From Prunus persica (Eukaryota > Streptophyta > Magnoliopsida > Rosales > Rosaceae): a DNA stretch of 64,000 bases. A program made the translations under genes and the position numbers. The notes under the pieces are model-generated. The model did not search any database, was not told the DNA's origin, and saw only the letters and a program-made list of their open reading frames with translations. The stretch lies in contig NC_034013.1 in assembly GCF_000346465.2 (NCBI RefSeq), positions 11,889,373 through 11,953,372 of the forward strand, read 5' to 3'. How positions within the stretch are numbered: the stretch's first letter is position 1; each line of letters begins with the position of its first letter. This document shows, in pieces, positions 10,337 to 22,893 of the stretch.

Positions 10337-13300
10337 TTAGGAGTAGTTGGAGCATGTAGATGCTTGCTGGGCACCGCTCAGCTCTGAGCACTGTAAAGGG
10401 CTAACCAGATGGGCGGCCCCACTAATGTCCGAGCACTTCCAGGGTGGCGATCTTGATCCTGTCATGCCGTGGAGATTGATGTTGGAGAGACAGATTCCGG
10501 TGAACGGGGAGTTCTTCAGACCTAGTATTACGCCGGCCTGCTGAACCTGCACTCCCCAAATGTCCTTCAATGTGATGCCCTTAACGACTGGGAGAGCATT
10601 TTGGTTGTATTTGTCATCTGGGTGGTCTCCAACATCTCCTGCTATCTTTATTCCCCTTCGGACTTCTTCCATGTACACGTCTGAAACTGTGATGTTTCTT
10701 ATGAACCCTCCCCGGCCGATGTTTGTTTTGATGTGGATGCCAACTCCCATGTTGTAAAGGTTTATGTGTTCAGCCAAGACATTCTCCACCCCACCAGAGG
10801 TTTCACTTCCGATCGCAATTCCAGCAAATGGGGATGATCCTCTAACACGGCGGATGGTAATGCCCGAACTAGGGCGGCCATAAGCGATCCCGTACTCGTC
10901 CCATCCGCTCTTTACAGCCACAAGATCGTCTCCAGTAGATATGTATGAGTCCTCTATGCAGACATTAGAGCTTGAATCTGCACATATGAATACAAAGATA
11001 TACATCATGAACATGAACATAAAGAGGCTTCACACTTTGTGACTCTTCCATACTCAATCGTGACACCTATACCCTTGTCTTTTCCGCAGTAAACAAGATG
11101 TGGCTTATTTAGATAACAGGCATGTACCTGGATCAACTCCATCAGTGTTGGGAGAGTCATATGGAGCCAAAATTGTGACATACCGGACAACAACGTTGCT
11201 GCAAAGGAGAAAAGTATGTATCAGATCAAAATCACAGCTCAGCAGTACATTCTTTGCAGAAGGTGCATTAGGCTCGAGCACCATAAGGGAAGTTTAGGAA
11301 AACATGAAACAGGATAGTTGTGTTTGTACTATAATTTAGCTGGTCGATTTCATGTAATTCCAGCTTATAATCAGAATGTATTGGCAAAGTCGCAGTAAAT
11401 ACATCAAGAAATTTGACTTTCATCCATAAAAACTTTCCGACCTAAACATTATCAGACAACATTCAACCTCAGGTTGGACTGGTTATTTAACTTTCGTACA
11501 GCCCTCTATGAAATGCTACCTTCTCTTCAACCGTTTACATAGTGAGTTTCTGACAGATGTTCCAAAAGTACTTCTCCCATTGAAGTGAGGCAATCGATCA
11601 GAACATTACCAATATGGCGCCAACTAACCTTTCTTCCCACAATCAATCCCTTCTGACCTACCCGAACAACATGTATGGACCCCCTCAACCCCCTTTTTTA
11701 TTGCAAATTTATAACTTCCAAGTTTCTGCAGTCACTAACTCAACTCAGAATAGCAGCAAATAAAAAAGAATATCATAAATTTTTCACTTCAAACTTCTTT
11801 ACTTTCGTTTAAAGTGATTCAGCTTCAAAAAACAATTGGTTTGAATAAAGGGTGAACAAAAGACTCAACTTCGCAATCATAAGTAAAACAAACTGACGGA
11901 TATAATTTTTGAACGAAAATGGCAGGTAGAGTACTGTAAAAGACTAAAACATAAGGGAAAACAAAAGATATAAGCTCCAGTCTATAAATAAAAAAAGGCA
12001 AAACTAAATTCCACGTTTGGCTGTTACCTGCAATAAACAGGGTGAATGTTCCAAAAGGGAGAGTTCTGGAAAATCACATTGGAAATGATAATGTTTTTCG
12101 AGTTCATGAATTCAATGAGATTTGGTCTAGTAAACTGAAGAGTTCTTTGCCTCCACATGTTCCACCATACACCCCCTTGGCCATCGATTGTTCCATTTTC
12201 ACCTGAAAAGGAACAACTCATTAGATATAGGGTACCCATAAGAAGAAGAAGTACGTCAACTCCCACAACCCAGCCTATACCACACCCAAAAACAAAACAA
12301 AAAAACAATAATTACATCTTGTTCAAACCTACCAGTGATAACCACATCATGGATTCCATCCCCATGAATAAAGCTCGAATACCTCCCTCCAGGAAGCTCC
12401 CTCCCTCTTCCATAAGATGGCAAAGGAGCAATCAGCGGCCAATTCCTAGTATCCTGATGCATCAACCCACAAAGAGAATTGGAAGGAGCACAACATAAAT
12501 TGAAACAATGACCACAAAATAAATCAACAATCACAAAAAGTGTTCACTTCTATCATATAGTAGAGGGGGAAAAAAGGTTTGTTGTAATGATGTTTACATA
12601 AGGGTCAGCATTTACAGTTTTAATATTTAGGACCCTGCTGCTGCAAATCAGCAAAAATACAATAGTCAAAATTTTGAAATGAGGTATTCTTCTAAAAGAT
12701 GCTTTACCGTACAAAATGCAGGGCTTCAAATAAACCACAGACATATAAGTGGAAACTGATTATTTGGAAGAACTTTCAGTATGAAAGTTATAATCATTCC
12801 AGTAAAGGAACTTATGATAATTGTTTGCTGTGCCATTATTGAAATTGTAATTTTATATACATTCACTTTCATTTTAAAAGAGAAGGAGAAAAAAGTTAAA
12901 GATGTCTCTTGGTAAAGAACCCCGTAGATTAACTGCTAGCACAAATTATAGCGCCACATTATGAACTAAAAAAAGTAGCAAAGGATTCCAATAAGCGAAC
13001 AGCTTTTGAACATGCCAGATAGTTACAAGTCCAAGTACAGAAAACTATGGAACCATCAGTTATGGCGCTCTGTGACCCGCTGAGGAGGGTGTCACATTCT
13101 TTTCCCGCATTAAGCACAAAATCATGTCATAATCTAAGGTTAGGTTGCCTTTTCATGACAGTCAAAGTTAAACTTAGTACTATAATATTTGATTTGGCTT
13201 ACAGCCTAAAATATAAATCATAGTGTTTAATTAAAGGAAGACATTTACTTTAGAGGAATGGTTTTTGTAAACTGTCGCTGTTTTCTTAAATAATAAATTG

Positions 13301-14167
13301 TGACCAAACCATTCTTATCCTTGTCGAACCAGCAATATACTAATTTATTGTGACAGTATCAAAGACGACAATATCAGTGGCGAATCATCTAGCTGTCCAA
13401 CTATTTGATTCATCATTCTATAAATGATATGCACATGCAACCATGGTGCAATAGACCCACCATGTATTTCTGCTTTTAGCCTGGTTCCACCGCATAGCCT
13501 GAGGCTCCACACATTCATTCTTGCTAAGCCACACAGGGCCAAAACAAGTGGGATTTTCAACCACAACCCCACATTTAGAACAAACACGAACACTCATAGA
13601 GATTACAAAAGTTGAACATAATCACACTTAAAACACTGAAACCACTCATTTACTTGCATGACCCTACACTCTCATTCCTCAACTCTTTCAGTAAAAAAAA
13701 AAAGGCACAACCCAGTAAAACTGAAGCACAAATTTGGGGACTTTCTGCCATCAAATTAACTATGGCCATGGTAAAAGTATTAATTTGTAGAGTAAAAGTT
13801 AGGTGAACACATTGAATTGGTCATAAAAAGAGTGTTGGGTTTGTACCTGGGTGGCTTTGATAACAGCACCCTTGGCCAAATAAAGAGTCATGTGGCTTGT
13901 GAGATTGAAGCTCTCTGTTAAGTAGACCCCAGGAGGTATGTAAAGAAGCGTGCCTCCTCTCCTCTTCAAATGCTCAATTCGATATATCGCTTCCCGAAAC
14001 GCCTTGGTGTTCAATGTAACGCCGTCGCCTACGCCTCCGAAATCCGTTATCGATATCTTGTCGTTTCGGTACCGCATGGGCACTATCCCAGAGCAAGTTA
14101 CCACTTCCGCCACTGAGAAGTAGCTGAGGCAGAGGAAAATCGAAAGGGAAAACCAGAGATAACCCAT
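10337..14167 (-). CDS. Probable polygalacturonase (glycoside hydrolase family 28)
   Basis: Five exons, complement(join(10337..10977,11128..11198,12028..12202,12333..12453,13847..14167)), give 442 residues, a normal length for the family. It would hydrolyse alpha-1,4-galacturonan of pectin in the cell wall. Signal peptide 1-20. GH28 signatures: SPNTDGVDP (catalytic Asp225), STGDDLVAVKSG (Asp246/247) and GIHIKTNIGRGG in place of the usual RIK strand. The third motif, normally G-H-G, reads SPFAGIAIGSE, so its His is absent; this is usual in the At3g16850/At3g62110-type clade as I recall it. A Cys-rich C-terminus ends SNYS. The phase-0 first intron is 1393 bases. The gene is divergent from the DNA primase gene, as recalled for At5g41870/At5g41880. 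Which pectin it attacks is not decidable here. Confidence 0.9.
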
Positions 14168-15953
14168 TTTTGGTAATTTCTAGAGTTTACGAGGGGAATT
14201 GAGAGATAAAGCGGAGGGGTTAAAGTCTAAAGCGCCAAAGAGAAAGCTCCAAAGAGTGCTTTAATGGGTGAGTAGAAGGAGCAAATGCTAGTTGTTTAGA
14301 TCTGGGAACGGAACAAAGAGAAGGCTCCAACAAGCCAGCTCCAAAGAAGCGATTTTGGGTTAAGCTGCAAAATGGGTTTGCATTAATTAATTCAAAGACA
14401 ACAGCTTTTGGTTAAAGATTTGAAAGCAGAAAGTAGAGCGAGGAAGAACATACTGGTTGTTGTAGTTGTGGGTTTGAGCTTAAAGCTTTAGCTGCGCTGA
14501 TCCAACGGCTGAGATGAGCCTGGAAGATGACTTCGGACCTCGGAATCGGAGTTTATGAATTTGAGAGTGAGAATTTTGTCTGCAAGTAATTGTCTTGAGC
14601 TGATAAAAGAGGAGAGAGCGTGTGAGTTGAGCAAGTTGTGGGAGCGCAACACTTAAAGCACATTGCGTGGGTGGTTAATAAGCACCGCTTTTGTCACAAA
14701 AAATTAGCGCTTTCCAATGGAAAAAATATACAACAGAAAAATGCTACCGTTAGTTCCGGGTGGGGCATGGAGAATTTTGGGCCGTTGATGAGTGGAACCC
14801 ACATTATCAATGGATGAAAATACTTCACCCTTATAATTTGCAGACATTTGTAAGGTCCACATTATCAACGACTGTAAATACTTCATGCGAGTCATACTAA
14901 AGATATTAAGAGAGGAGGGATTCGAAAACGGAATATTAAATGCAGTCGTAACTGCTTTTAACTATTTGAGTTAAAATAAGTTCATTGTAAAGCAGAATTT
15001 CTGGTTTAAATATAAATATAATTGCATCTTGGATGGAAGATGCATGCTGCAACAAAATAATAATTTAGAATTTAGAGAATCAATTAACCAAATTTTGTTT
15101 TGAAAAACAAGATGGGAGACGACTCAAAGCTTAGGAGGAGAAGTAGAAGTAGTAATTTCCCCTTTTACTTCAATTGAGAAATAAATAAATCACATGAAAT
15201 TTAACATGGGGCTTTCAAAATTCAGACTCAACATTGGCCTTTTGGGCCAGGAAGTTAGGCCCATGACGTTCAGTCCAGTTAGATTGAGAGGACCGCGTAC
15301 TCCCTCGCAACACTGAATCATAGCTCCTCTGGTTTTTCCCGCCATCTTGCCTAGTCCCAGTCTTTGCCCTATCCCGCCATTTTCAACCACAACTCTCTCT
15401 GTCATCGCCTCCCTTGTTCACTCTCCGCTCTCTGTCTCACTCTTCGTGTTCCTTCACTTGGCTCTCTCCGAGGTCAGTGCCCTCTTTCATTTCATTTCAA
15501 TTTTATTTTTACTTCGACTTTTTGTTTGGTTGCCGAGAAAGTGAAGGAAACGCAAAGAAAATTTACTTTCTGTTACTTACATTCAATTGTAATGTGAATT
15601 TCGTTTCATAATTATCATGGGTTTTGAAATTTGACCCCTTTTTTTCTGGATAAAACGTTAATTTTATTGCTGGGTTTAGTTTTTTTGTTCTTTCCATTTC
15701 TCGTGGTAATGTTAATTCTGCTTGATTGTGATGTTGGGTGCCAAGAGAAGAAAATAAAACAGAAGGTTGCTCAATCAAGCTTCTCAATATCTGTTTGATG
15801 TTCATTTTGATTGTATTAGAAATTCTTAGTTATTATTCCTCCCAATCACAATGCTATTATGTTAGGGTTTAATAGATCTATGCTTAAATCTCTATGCATT
15901 TTGGAACAATGATGATGCTGATTGGACATAAAATGCAGGGACTCTGCTAAAAA
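14168..15953. promoter_or_regulatory. Shared divergent spacer between polygalacturonase and primase
   Basis: About 1.8 kb between the two start codons. The right part carries the primase leader: pyrimidine-rich sequence from about 15380, a likely donor at 15473 (GAG/GTCAGT) and acceptor at 15938, giving a 466-base intron in the 5' UTR. E2F-like sites lie at 15335-15343 and 15371-15378. No other gene is seen in the spacer. Confidence 0.6.
15335..15343 (+). promoter_or_regulatory. E2F-type site TTTCCCGCC
   Basis: TTTCCCGCC fits the plant E2F consensus TTTSSCGS. A second CCCGCC core, ATCCCGCC, follows at 15371-15378. They lie near the presumed transcription start of the DNA primase gene, which in plants and animals is an S-phase gene under E2F control. 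This is a match by eye; binding is inferred. Confidence 0.6.
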
Positions 15954-18900
15954 ATGACTGGAGACGAAGTTTCCAAAGGCAGCGATGACATGATGATTGA
16001 CGAATATGAACAGAAGCAAGGGAATGTGGTTCCTGATGGATTTAACTCTCATTATCTCAAAGTTTACTATGGTAATCCCCGTTTAAGTTTATATTCTATT
16101 TGAATGTAATTGAGATAGTTACGTAGTTTTTGATTGCTTTAGAAGCTATGGTTCTGTAGAATTTTACTTTATAAGCGGATGCTCCACTTTAGTCAATTGA
16201 ATTGGTGGTTGTAACTTGTAACCTGTAAGGCACTTAAGACTTCAAACTTAGAACTAGATACAAATATGTGAACATTTGCTTATTGTTTGTGTAACATGAT
16301 ATTTGTAATCACATGCAATGAGTGTTTGCTATTTACTGAACATTTTTTTCGTTGATATGAATTTTGAGAGGTGATTTCAATAATCTTCCCCTTAACGGAA
16401 AGTGTTATTTGTGATAGGAAAGCTCTTTCCATATGCGGATATTTTTAAATGGATGTCCTATGGAAATGGTAAGCCACATCTCTCAATCAACCTGGTTCTA
16501 ACCTTCAGTTTTCTTTGTGTTTTCATGTGCACACCTTGAAATTTATTTCTTCTGTGAACATGTAACTGATCGCTGATTTGTAGATGGGAAGCATCCTGTG
16601 TGCGACCAGTCCTACTTTAGCCGGAGAGAGTTCTCTTTCACACTGGATAATGAGGTTTATCTGCGGTTCCAGTCTTTCAACTCTATGTCTGAGCTTGAAA
16701 ATTCGGTGAAAGAAAAGTGTCCAGTCAAAATAGATATTGGGCCTGTGTACAGTGTTGATGTAAGCCTTTTATGTCTGTATTTCCGAACTATTTGATAATG
16801 CAAGTGTTGACTTGACCTAACAATTGAATCATTCAAATCCTGAAAACCAACTTAGAAACAAGATGTGTTTGAAAGAATTCATAATTATAGATCAAAGATA
16901 GAATTCCTGTCCATGGTTTCTTGTTGATTTTAATTGTTGCCTGTGGTTGGGTTTATAATAACCTTTTAGCACCATATCTGTGGTTTGAGTTTTCATCTTT
17001 TCTATGTTGCAGCCTTCAAAGAGGCATGCATATGCTCAGAGTGGCGATAATGTTTTCACCCCAGTGGAGAGGGAGCTGATTTTCGATATAGTAAGCTAAT
17101 CAACCACTTGAACTTTAAAGATAGTCAATAGTCACAGTCTTACTAAACCTTTGACTATGACCGTTGTACGACATGTTTGAGTAAGGTTTTCTCCAACAGG
17201 ATATGTCAGATTACGACGATGTTAGATACTGCTGCTCGGGAGCTGATGTTTGTTTGGAGTGCTGGCCGCTTATGACAATTGCTGTCAAAGTTATTGATAC
17301 TTCCCTTAGAGGTAGGAATTTTGTGTTTTGGAATCTGATAATATGTGGTTAGAACCTTGACTTTTCACTTTTCTAAACTTATTTGCTGCAGATGACTTTG
17401 GTTTCAGTCACATTCTCTGGGTATATAGTGGAAGACGTGGTGTTCATTGCTGGGTTTGTGATGGGAAAGCAAGAAGGTAATTCTCTTAACAGTAGTAATC
17501 TTCAGTTTCTTAGGTTCCTAAGGCATGTCATTAAACTTAAACCATGTTCGTTTTTCTTCAGGCTGACAAATGAACAAAGAGCAGCTATTGCTGACTATTT
17601 TCGTGTCTATAAGGTTGTGCACTGTTTAAATTACATTTGGGTTTTGAAAGATTTTTACATTCTGTGAAAGTTGTTGATTCTATACTTTGTTCAGGGCAAT
17701 GAAAACAGTCATAAAAAGGTTTCTTTTACTGGTCTTGCTCTCCATCCGTTCCTTGCGTAAGTAGTAACGTACATTATTGACTTTACGATACCGGGCCCTT
17801 TGTTGCTTCCACTAAGAGTATTCATTCATGCAGGAGATCTTATACTGAAGTTCTTATGGATTTCTTTGAGAGGAAATTGCTTTTGAGTCAAGAGATATTT
17901 TCAACTGAGGAGAGATATGAAAAGATCTTAGATATGATTCCTGATCCTGATCAATGTATATAATGATTCTTTTCATGTCCTATGCATCTCTATGCCATAT
18001 CCTGGAATAATGGTCAAGTTATAATACTTTGTTATCCTTGCAGCTATTACTTCTGAGCTGCGTGGGAAATGGCAGGAAAAGAGAAGAACCGCTAATTCAA
18101 AAGATGACATTAATGTTGTTAGATGGGAGCAGCTGAAAAACATGCTGCAATCTGGAAAACATAAGGTACGAATAGTAGATGTTTGTGAGTGTATGTACCA
18201 AAAGTGCATTGTTTTGGTGACAATGATCCTAGTCTGTGAAATAGGATTTTGATGTTTGAAATTGTAATTAGGCCTGTAGTGAACTTAATTTTACTTTTAA
18301 TCATTAATTGTTCAGGTGCAGGGACTGCGCAGGTGTGTTGAAGAGATTGTGTTCTCTTTTACCTACCCTAGGCTTGACATGGAGGTATGCACAGCAGCCC
18401 CACTTTCTTTTACTGCCTCCTGTTATTCAACTAGCAGTGAGTATAAACTAACTACATCAGAAATGTATGCTAAAATATTATCTGTTTGTAGGTTTCAAAA
18501 CATATGAACCATTTGTTAAAGGCGCCATTCTGTGTACATCCAAAAACAGGTTAGTCCCGGTGGGAGTTTGTTTTTCTGGTGGTACAGGGTCTGGTTGATC
18601 GTATTTTATGAATTTTTTCCGGCCCTTAACTGCTTTTTACTCTCCCCCCAATTGATAAGTATTAGGCATTTGGATATTCTTAATGTTTCTCTGTTTATTT
18701 TATTTCTTTGTTCCAGGTCGTGTCTGTGTTCCAATCGATCCAAACCGATGTGAGGAATTTGATCCCACGGCAGTACCAACCCTTTCCAATGTAAATATGT
18801 ACTTGGCTTCCAGTTTTCTTCTTCTCTGCATATATGTTTTCTTGGTGGGAGATTCTGTTATTTTTAGTCTAACTTTCTACATAATGCATATTCCACCATG

Positions 18901-20244
18901 TAAGATTGGCCAAATTGATATAATTATAATTTTGACCATAGGGTGGTTTTTATGTGATCTAACCTGTATAGGATGCAACAATATGCACTGCTTCTTTCTC
19001 TGCCGGACCTTTTATATGACAAGAATGCTCTGAAAATATAACTCAACTAAGCCTTAGTTCTACTGCGGGGTCAGCTACATGAGTCCTTTTTTCCGTTCCA
19101 CTATATCAACGAGTTTAGCCTCAGTCACATCTTTCACATTCACGTCCATCCACATTACCTCTGACCATGTTTTTGTTCATCATCTTCCCTTAGAACCTTA
19201 TACTTTAATCAAATCACTCTTTCGTAAAACTGCATTACTAGGTTGTCGTTGTACATGTTCAAACCCCTTTAAACAATTTTCCCTTATTTTATCTTCAAGT
19301 GATACCACTACTACCGTTTTAGGAATACATTCATTTTTTATGGTATCTTTTCTTGTATATTACTTCAGCATCTTTACATCTGCATTCATCCTATGGACAT
19401 GTTGTAGCCTGGTTGCCTAGCACTCCGTGTCTTATAACATTGCTGGTCTGGATATCTTGTAACCAAAAAGATGATGTGCATGCCTTTTTATTGCAATAAA
19501 TTGTACATTATGTAAGCTGGTTTTTTCTCACAATTCATTGTCTTTTGAGTTTTATGTATCTTACATGATTATTATGTTTAATCTGCAGCTTTTAGAACAA
19601 CTCAATATTGGAGGTTTAAGAGCAGAAGTTGATAATGGTGCGTCAAGTAACATCACGTTTCTTTCATTTCATCTAGCATTGACTCTGATTTAGCATAGGA
19701 GGTTAACCTAGACGGAAAAATGATGTCGTTGGGTGGTTGTATCATGTATGATTTGATTAGGCAATTTTGATGTTGGAAAAGCTACAAAATTTCCTGTTTA
19801 CTGCAGGTGAACCTGCACTAAGAGCCACTTGAAATATATTTTGCTTTTGTGATTGATGGTGTTGTATATCTTTTACTTGATCACAGAGTGGGACAGAACG
19901 TCACTTGGAAAATCAATAAGGTTTTTCAGATCGTCATTTTTGCAGCCTCTGCTAAAATCTTGCAAGGTACGTAAGCAACTAACGAAACATTTATATTTTA
20001 ATTCTGCTTGAAAGATTGTTCATAAACCAGAATCATCTAGTCATGTTGAAGGATCTAGTTCTCTAGAGTAGAACAGAACATTCCACAAAGTCCTAATTTG
20101 ATACCAAAAACAAAAATTATTTTTCAGACTTAGTTGTGTTCTTATCTATTAATAGGTTTTGTGATTCATGAATGTTTGCAGGAGGAGATGGAAAGTTCAT
20201 ACAATGCGAAACTGCAGCAGTCGAAGAACTCCTTTAGTTGGTAA
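15954..20244 (+). CDS. PRIM1: DNA primase small (catalytic) subunit
   Basis: Sixteen coding exons: join(15954..16071,16418..16468,16584..16759,17013..17090,17200..17311,17392..17476,17562..17613,17695..17756,17834..17955,18044..18165,18316..18384,18492..18549,18717..18790,19589..19637,19887..19966,20182..20244). All phases agree and give 456 residues, the usual size. With the large primase subunit and DNA polymerase alpha it makes RNA primers in the nucleus. Catalytic acids sit in ELIFDIDMSDYDD (Asp140, Asp142) and PRLDMEVSK (Asp347). Zinc ligands are in [13 protein letters not shown] (Cys152/153, 159, 162). SGRRGVHCW and [12 protein letters not shown] are conserved primase blocks. The N-terminal 35 residues are acidic and the end is a short polar tail. 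E2F-like sites upstream suggest S-phase expression. Intron 13 (798 bases) holds a decayed RTE-type LINE. Arabidopsis counterpart: POLA3 (At5g41880). Confidence 0.95.
19042..19440 (-). mobile_element. RTE-type LINE 3' end, decayed, in intron 13 of the primase gene
   Basis: Read on the minus strand, one frame gives [20 protein letters not shown], preceded after a frame change by [10 protein letters not shown]. This is the end of the reverse-transcriptase ORF of plant RTE LINEs, whose usual form is GHVQRRP...R.SD. The sequence then runs into the typical 3' tail, with a TAGCTGACCCC word and AAGGCTTAGTTGAG. Stops and frameshifts break it throughout. It is antisense to the primase gene and removed with the intron. 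Confidence 0.65.
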
Positions 20245-21605
20245 AACTGTTTGCTACAATACAATTATAATTCATCTTGTGGAATTGTCCCAACTTTCTG
20301 CGGTCCAGTTGATGTGAAGTTATATTTTCAAAAGACAATCAGGATTTAGCAACGTACTGACATCTATTTGTAAATGACATGACACTTTGTTCACCAAACA
20401 GCACACGCATCTTTTTTCTTTTTTTTATATTAAGTATTCCTGTTGCAATTATTCTTCATTTTTTTTCTTTCCAATGCAAATTGTCCAAAAATCATGTGGA
20501 GTGTGTAGTTACCATCATCACATGTATATGATAGGCCGAGTTTGAATCTCCTTTCCTCCCTCCGTTGATAGGGAAAATAACAAAAACTAACAACCAGTTT
20601 CTATATGCCACGTAAATTTATAGACATACCTATTTCATTATTGCAATCACCACAGCTTTAATATCTCCATTCTGATTTCCCATTGGAACTGATTTCTTAT
20701 ATGATCCATCATTTCAACTTCCATTTTCGTCATACATAAAAATACTTAAATGGTAAAAATGGGGTAATGATACAACACGGAACTGCCTTCTCCTATATAT
20801 ATATGTGTTGTCAGTTCTTGAAAGGATGATGATGAAGAAGCCAATCTGAAGAGACATAACGTTCACATGGTGTTTCTTCTCCAATAGGCACATTTGGTCT
20901 TTGGAGGACCACAAAACAACCTCATCTCCATTTTCACAGCAATGAGGATAAGGCCTTTCTTCTTCGCCGACGTGGCTCACCTCACTTCACCATCATCACG
21001 TTGGGACTTGTTCCTTTTTTTCTTTCTATTTTTTTAATACAAGCTATAGTCTAAACTAAAAGAACGAAGGAATTCTCACACACACACCGAACAAAGATGT
21101 CATACGGGTTCGAACCTGACTTCTTGCCTACAAGTCAAGGTTTTTTTTCATTGGATTAGACTCGTTGGTTAATTTTAGGTATAATTTTGGTGATCAAAAA
21201 TTTGAGAATTTTGTTTTATATATGTAGCAAGAACTTCAAAAATTCATTAAATCACTACTTAATCCATAAATAACACAACTCAAGGTGCCCTCAGACATTA
21301 CATATGACTGGCAAAGTGCCTTGGTGTACAAAAACAAGGCACAAATACAGGGCCCCAAACGAAAGAGCCAAAACATAAATAAACATACTTAACCCCAACC
21401 AAACTTAGAAACCAAAAACAAAAAAACAAAAAAACATATTCAGATGGCTCCTCTTGTAAGAATAAACTACCAATTTACAATCACCACTAATACCAAACTA
21501 AACAAACAGAAATTGACATACTACTAGTAGTACAACTACTTACTTATATACCCTTAATTTGAAAATTTAATGTAAACACCCAAGATTAAGAAAATTAAGA
21601 CTCTT
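20245..21605. other. Intergenic region between convergent primase and ERF genes
   Basis: AT-rich, 1.36 kb, holding both 3' UTRs and a minus-strand SINE (21030-21185). The minus-strand frame at 20714-20980 (88 codons) includes polar, Cys- and Lys-containing sequence but no recognisable domain. Confidence 0.6.
21030..21185 (-). mobile_element. SINE copy A (reverse orientation)
   Basis: On the minus strand, GACTTGTAGGCAAGAAGTCA leads into a perfect pol III B-box core, GGTTCGAACCC. A GTGTGTGTGTGAGAATTCC stretch follows, then CTATAGCTTGTATT and an A-run. The layout matches the copy at 29790-29935. Borders are approximate and the 5' end is unclear. Confidence 0.6.
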
Positions 21606-22538
21606 CTAATTAGCAAGAACTTCCCAAATCAACTCAGGATCATAGGAAGGCATTCTTGCAAGTAAGCAGCCTTCAAATTCTAAGTCCTCTGCCATCCCCA
21701 TTGGCCACTCTGTTGAAATAGAGGGTGGTGAATTCTCACACCTCCAAACCCCATCTTCAGAAACTGTTGGTGTTGCTGTTGGTGTTGAAGACACCAATTC
21801 TTGACCAGAACCGTCGCCAAAACCCGACGGCGACGACGAAGACAGCGACGAATCCACCTTCATCACAGCCTTCTCATTCTCACTGGAATTACTGCTCTTC
21901 TTCGCGTTCTTCTTGGCTCTTTCTCTCTTCACCTTCTGGCAAATCGCTTGAATCTTTGCATCCACGGAGGTCTTCACAGCGTCCAATCTAGCGCAATCTC
22001 CAAAACCCATCTTACTTGGGTCCTTAAGATTGGGAAAATTCAACCTTGCATACTCTCCTCGAAGCTTATACGCCGCCCGATCGTAAGCATATGCGGCAGC
22101 TTCGGCGGTGTCGTATGTGCCAAGCCAGACCCTCATTCTGTTCTGAGGGAGCCTGATCTCAGCGACCCATTTGCCCCAATGCCTCTGTCTCACTCCCCTG
22201 TAGAGCTTCTTCTTGCATGGAGCCATGTAAGAGGTTGAAGAACAAGCAGAGCTCTGAACTGGGTTCTTCTGAAAAAAGCGTGAAACCTCGGCGTTTGCCC
22301 GGCTTTCGTCGCAGAACTTCTGGAGAAGGTCTCTCTGGCGAAGGTAAACTGATGAACCCAGTGGCTCAGAAACAGAGCTGTTGTTGCTGGTGGTGGTGGA
22401 GAGTGTTTGTGGGCAATGGGAGAAAATTGAGTCCAAGGTGTTTGTGTTGCTTGTTAAGATGAGATTTGAGAGTGAAGATCTGATGTCAATGGTGTCAGAA
22501 AACCCAAAAGCAAGCTTACTGTCTTGCATTGTGTCCAT
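21606..22538 (-). CDS. ERF061: AP2/ERF transcription factor, DREB A-6 subgroup (ERF061-like)
   Basis: Intronless, 310 residues. A single AP2 domain spans about residues 112-170, with [36 protein letters not shown] and [10 protein letters not shown]. Val14 with Leu19 in the WVAEIRL strand marks the A-6 (RAP2.4/ERF053-062) branch rather than A-1 CBF or B-type ERF. Just after the domain lie [17 protein letters not shown] and [18 protein letters not shown], both conserved in ERF060/061-type proteins; the basic stretch near 202-212 is a likely nuclear signal. The N-terminus is Ser/Thr-rich and the C-terminus acidic, ending WEVLAN, a likely activation region. It binds DNA in the nucleus; targets are unknown here. 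Start: MDTMQDSK, the first ATG in the conserved frame; the open frame upstream runs into leader sequence. A GA-rich leader and TATA box lie upstream. Confidence 0.92.
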   Translation of the reverse strand: MDTMQDSKLAFGFSDTIDIRSSLSNLILTSNTNTLDSIFSHCPQTLSTTTSNNSSVSEPLGSSVYLRQRDLLQKFCDESRANAEVSRFFQKNPVQSSACSSTSYMAPCKKKLYRGVRQRHWGKWVAEIRLPQNRMRVWLGTYDTAEAAAYAYDRAAYKLRGEYARLNFPNLKDPSKMGFGDCARLDAVKTSVDAKIQAICQKVKRERAKKNAKKSSNSSENEKAVMKVDSSLSSSSPSGFGDGSGQELVSSTPTATPTVSEDGVWRCENSPPSISTEWPMGMAEDLEFEGCLLARMPSYDPELIWEVLAN

Positions 22539-22787
22539 AGTTTTGGTAAAAAATTGAAGCAAATATTTAATCTGTAGGAAACAGGGCACTGAAAATAGGT
22601 CCCTTTTCCTAAAGAACCAGAAATGAAAAACAAACAATTTGCAGATGGGAAAATATGTGAGTGATCCGATCAAAAATATATGGACCAGAAGAGATGAAAG
22701 AGCTAAGCAGAGCAGAGAGCTCAAAAGAAGAGCAAGGTAGAGTTGCAGAAGAAAAAGAAAGGAAGAAGCTTTGGAAACTTTGGCTCT

Positions 22788-22866
22788 CTGAGAGAGAGAG
22801 AGAGAAGGTTAGGACTTTTTTTTTTCGTTCTTGCTTAGGTTTAGAGAGAGAGAAGGTTAGGACTTA
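22788..22866. repeat. GA-rich leader with a duplicated 20-base unit
   Basis: GAGAGAGAGAAGGTTAGGACTT occurs twice in near-identical form, about 50 bases apart, in the presumed 5' leader of the ERF gene. GA/CT tracts in leaders can affect nucleosomes or bind GAGA-binding BPC proteins; here that is only a possibility. Confidence 0.7.
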
Positions 22867-22884
22867 AATGCTGAAGGGTGTCCT

Positions 22885-22893
22885 TATTTATAG
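22885..22893 (-). promoter_or_regulatory. TATA box of the ERF061-like gene
   Basis: On the minus strand this reads CTATAAATA, about 350 bases upstream of the ATG at 22538. Transcription from here would give a leader of about 310 bases that contains the GA-rich repeat. Confidence 0.6.

Noticed and set aside
21801..22238. 145-codon plus-strand frame rich in Arg and Ser
   Set aside because: It runs antisense through the coding sequence of the ERF gene, whose AP2 domain is unmistakable on the other strand.
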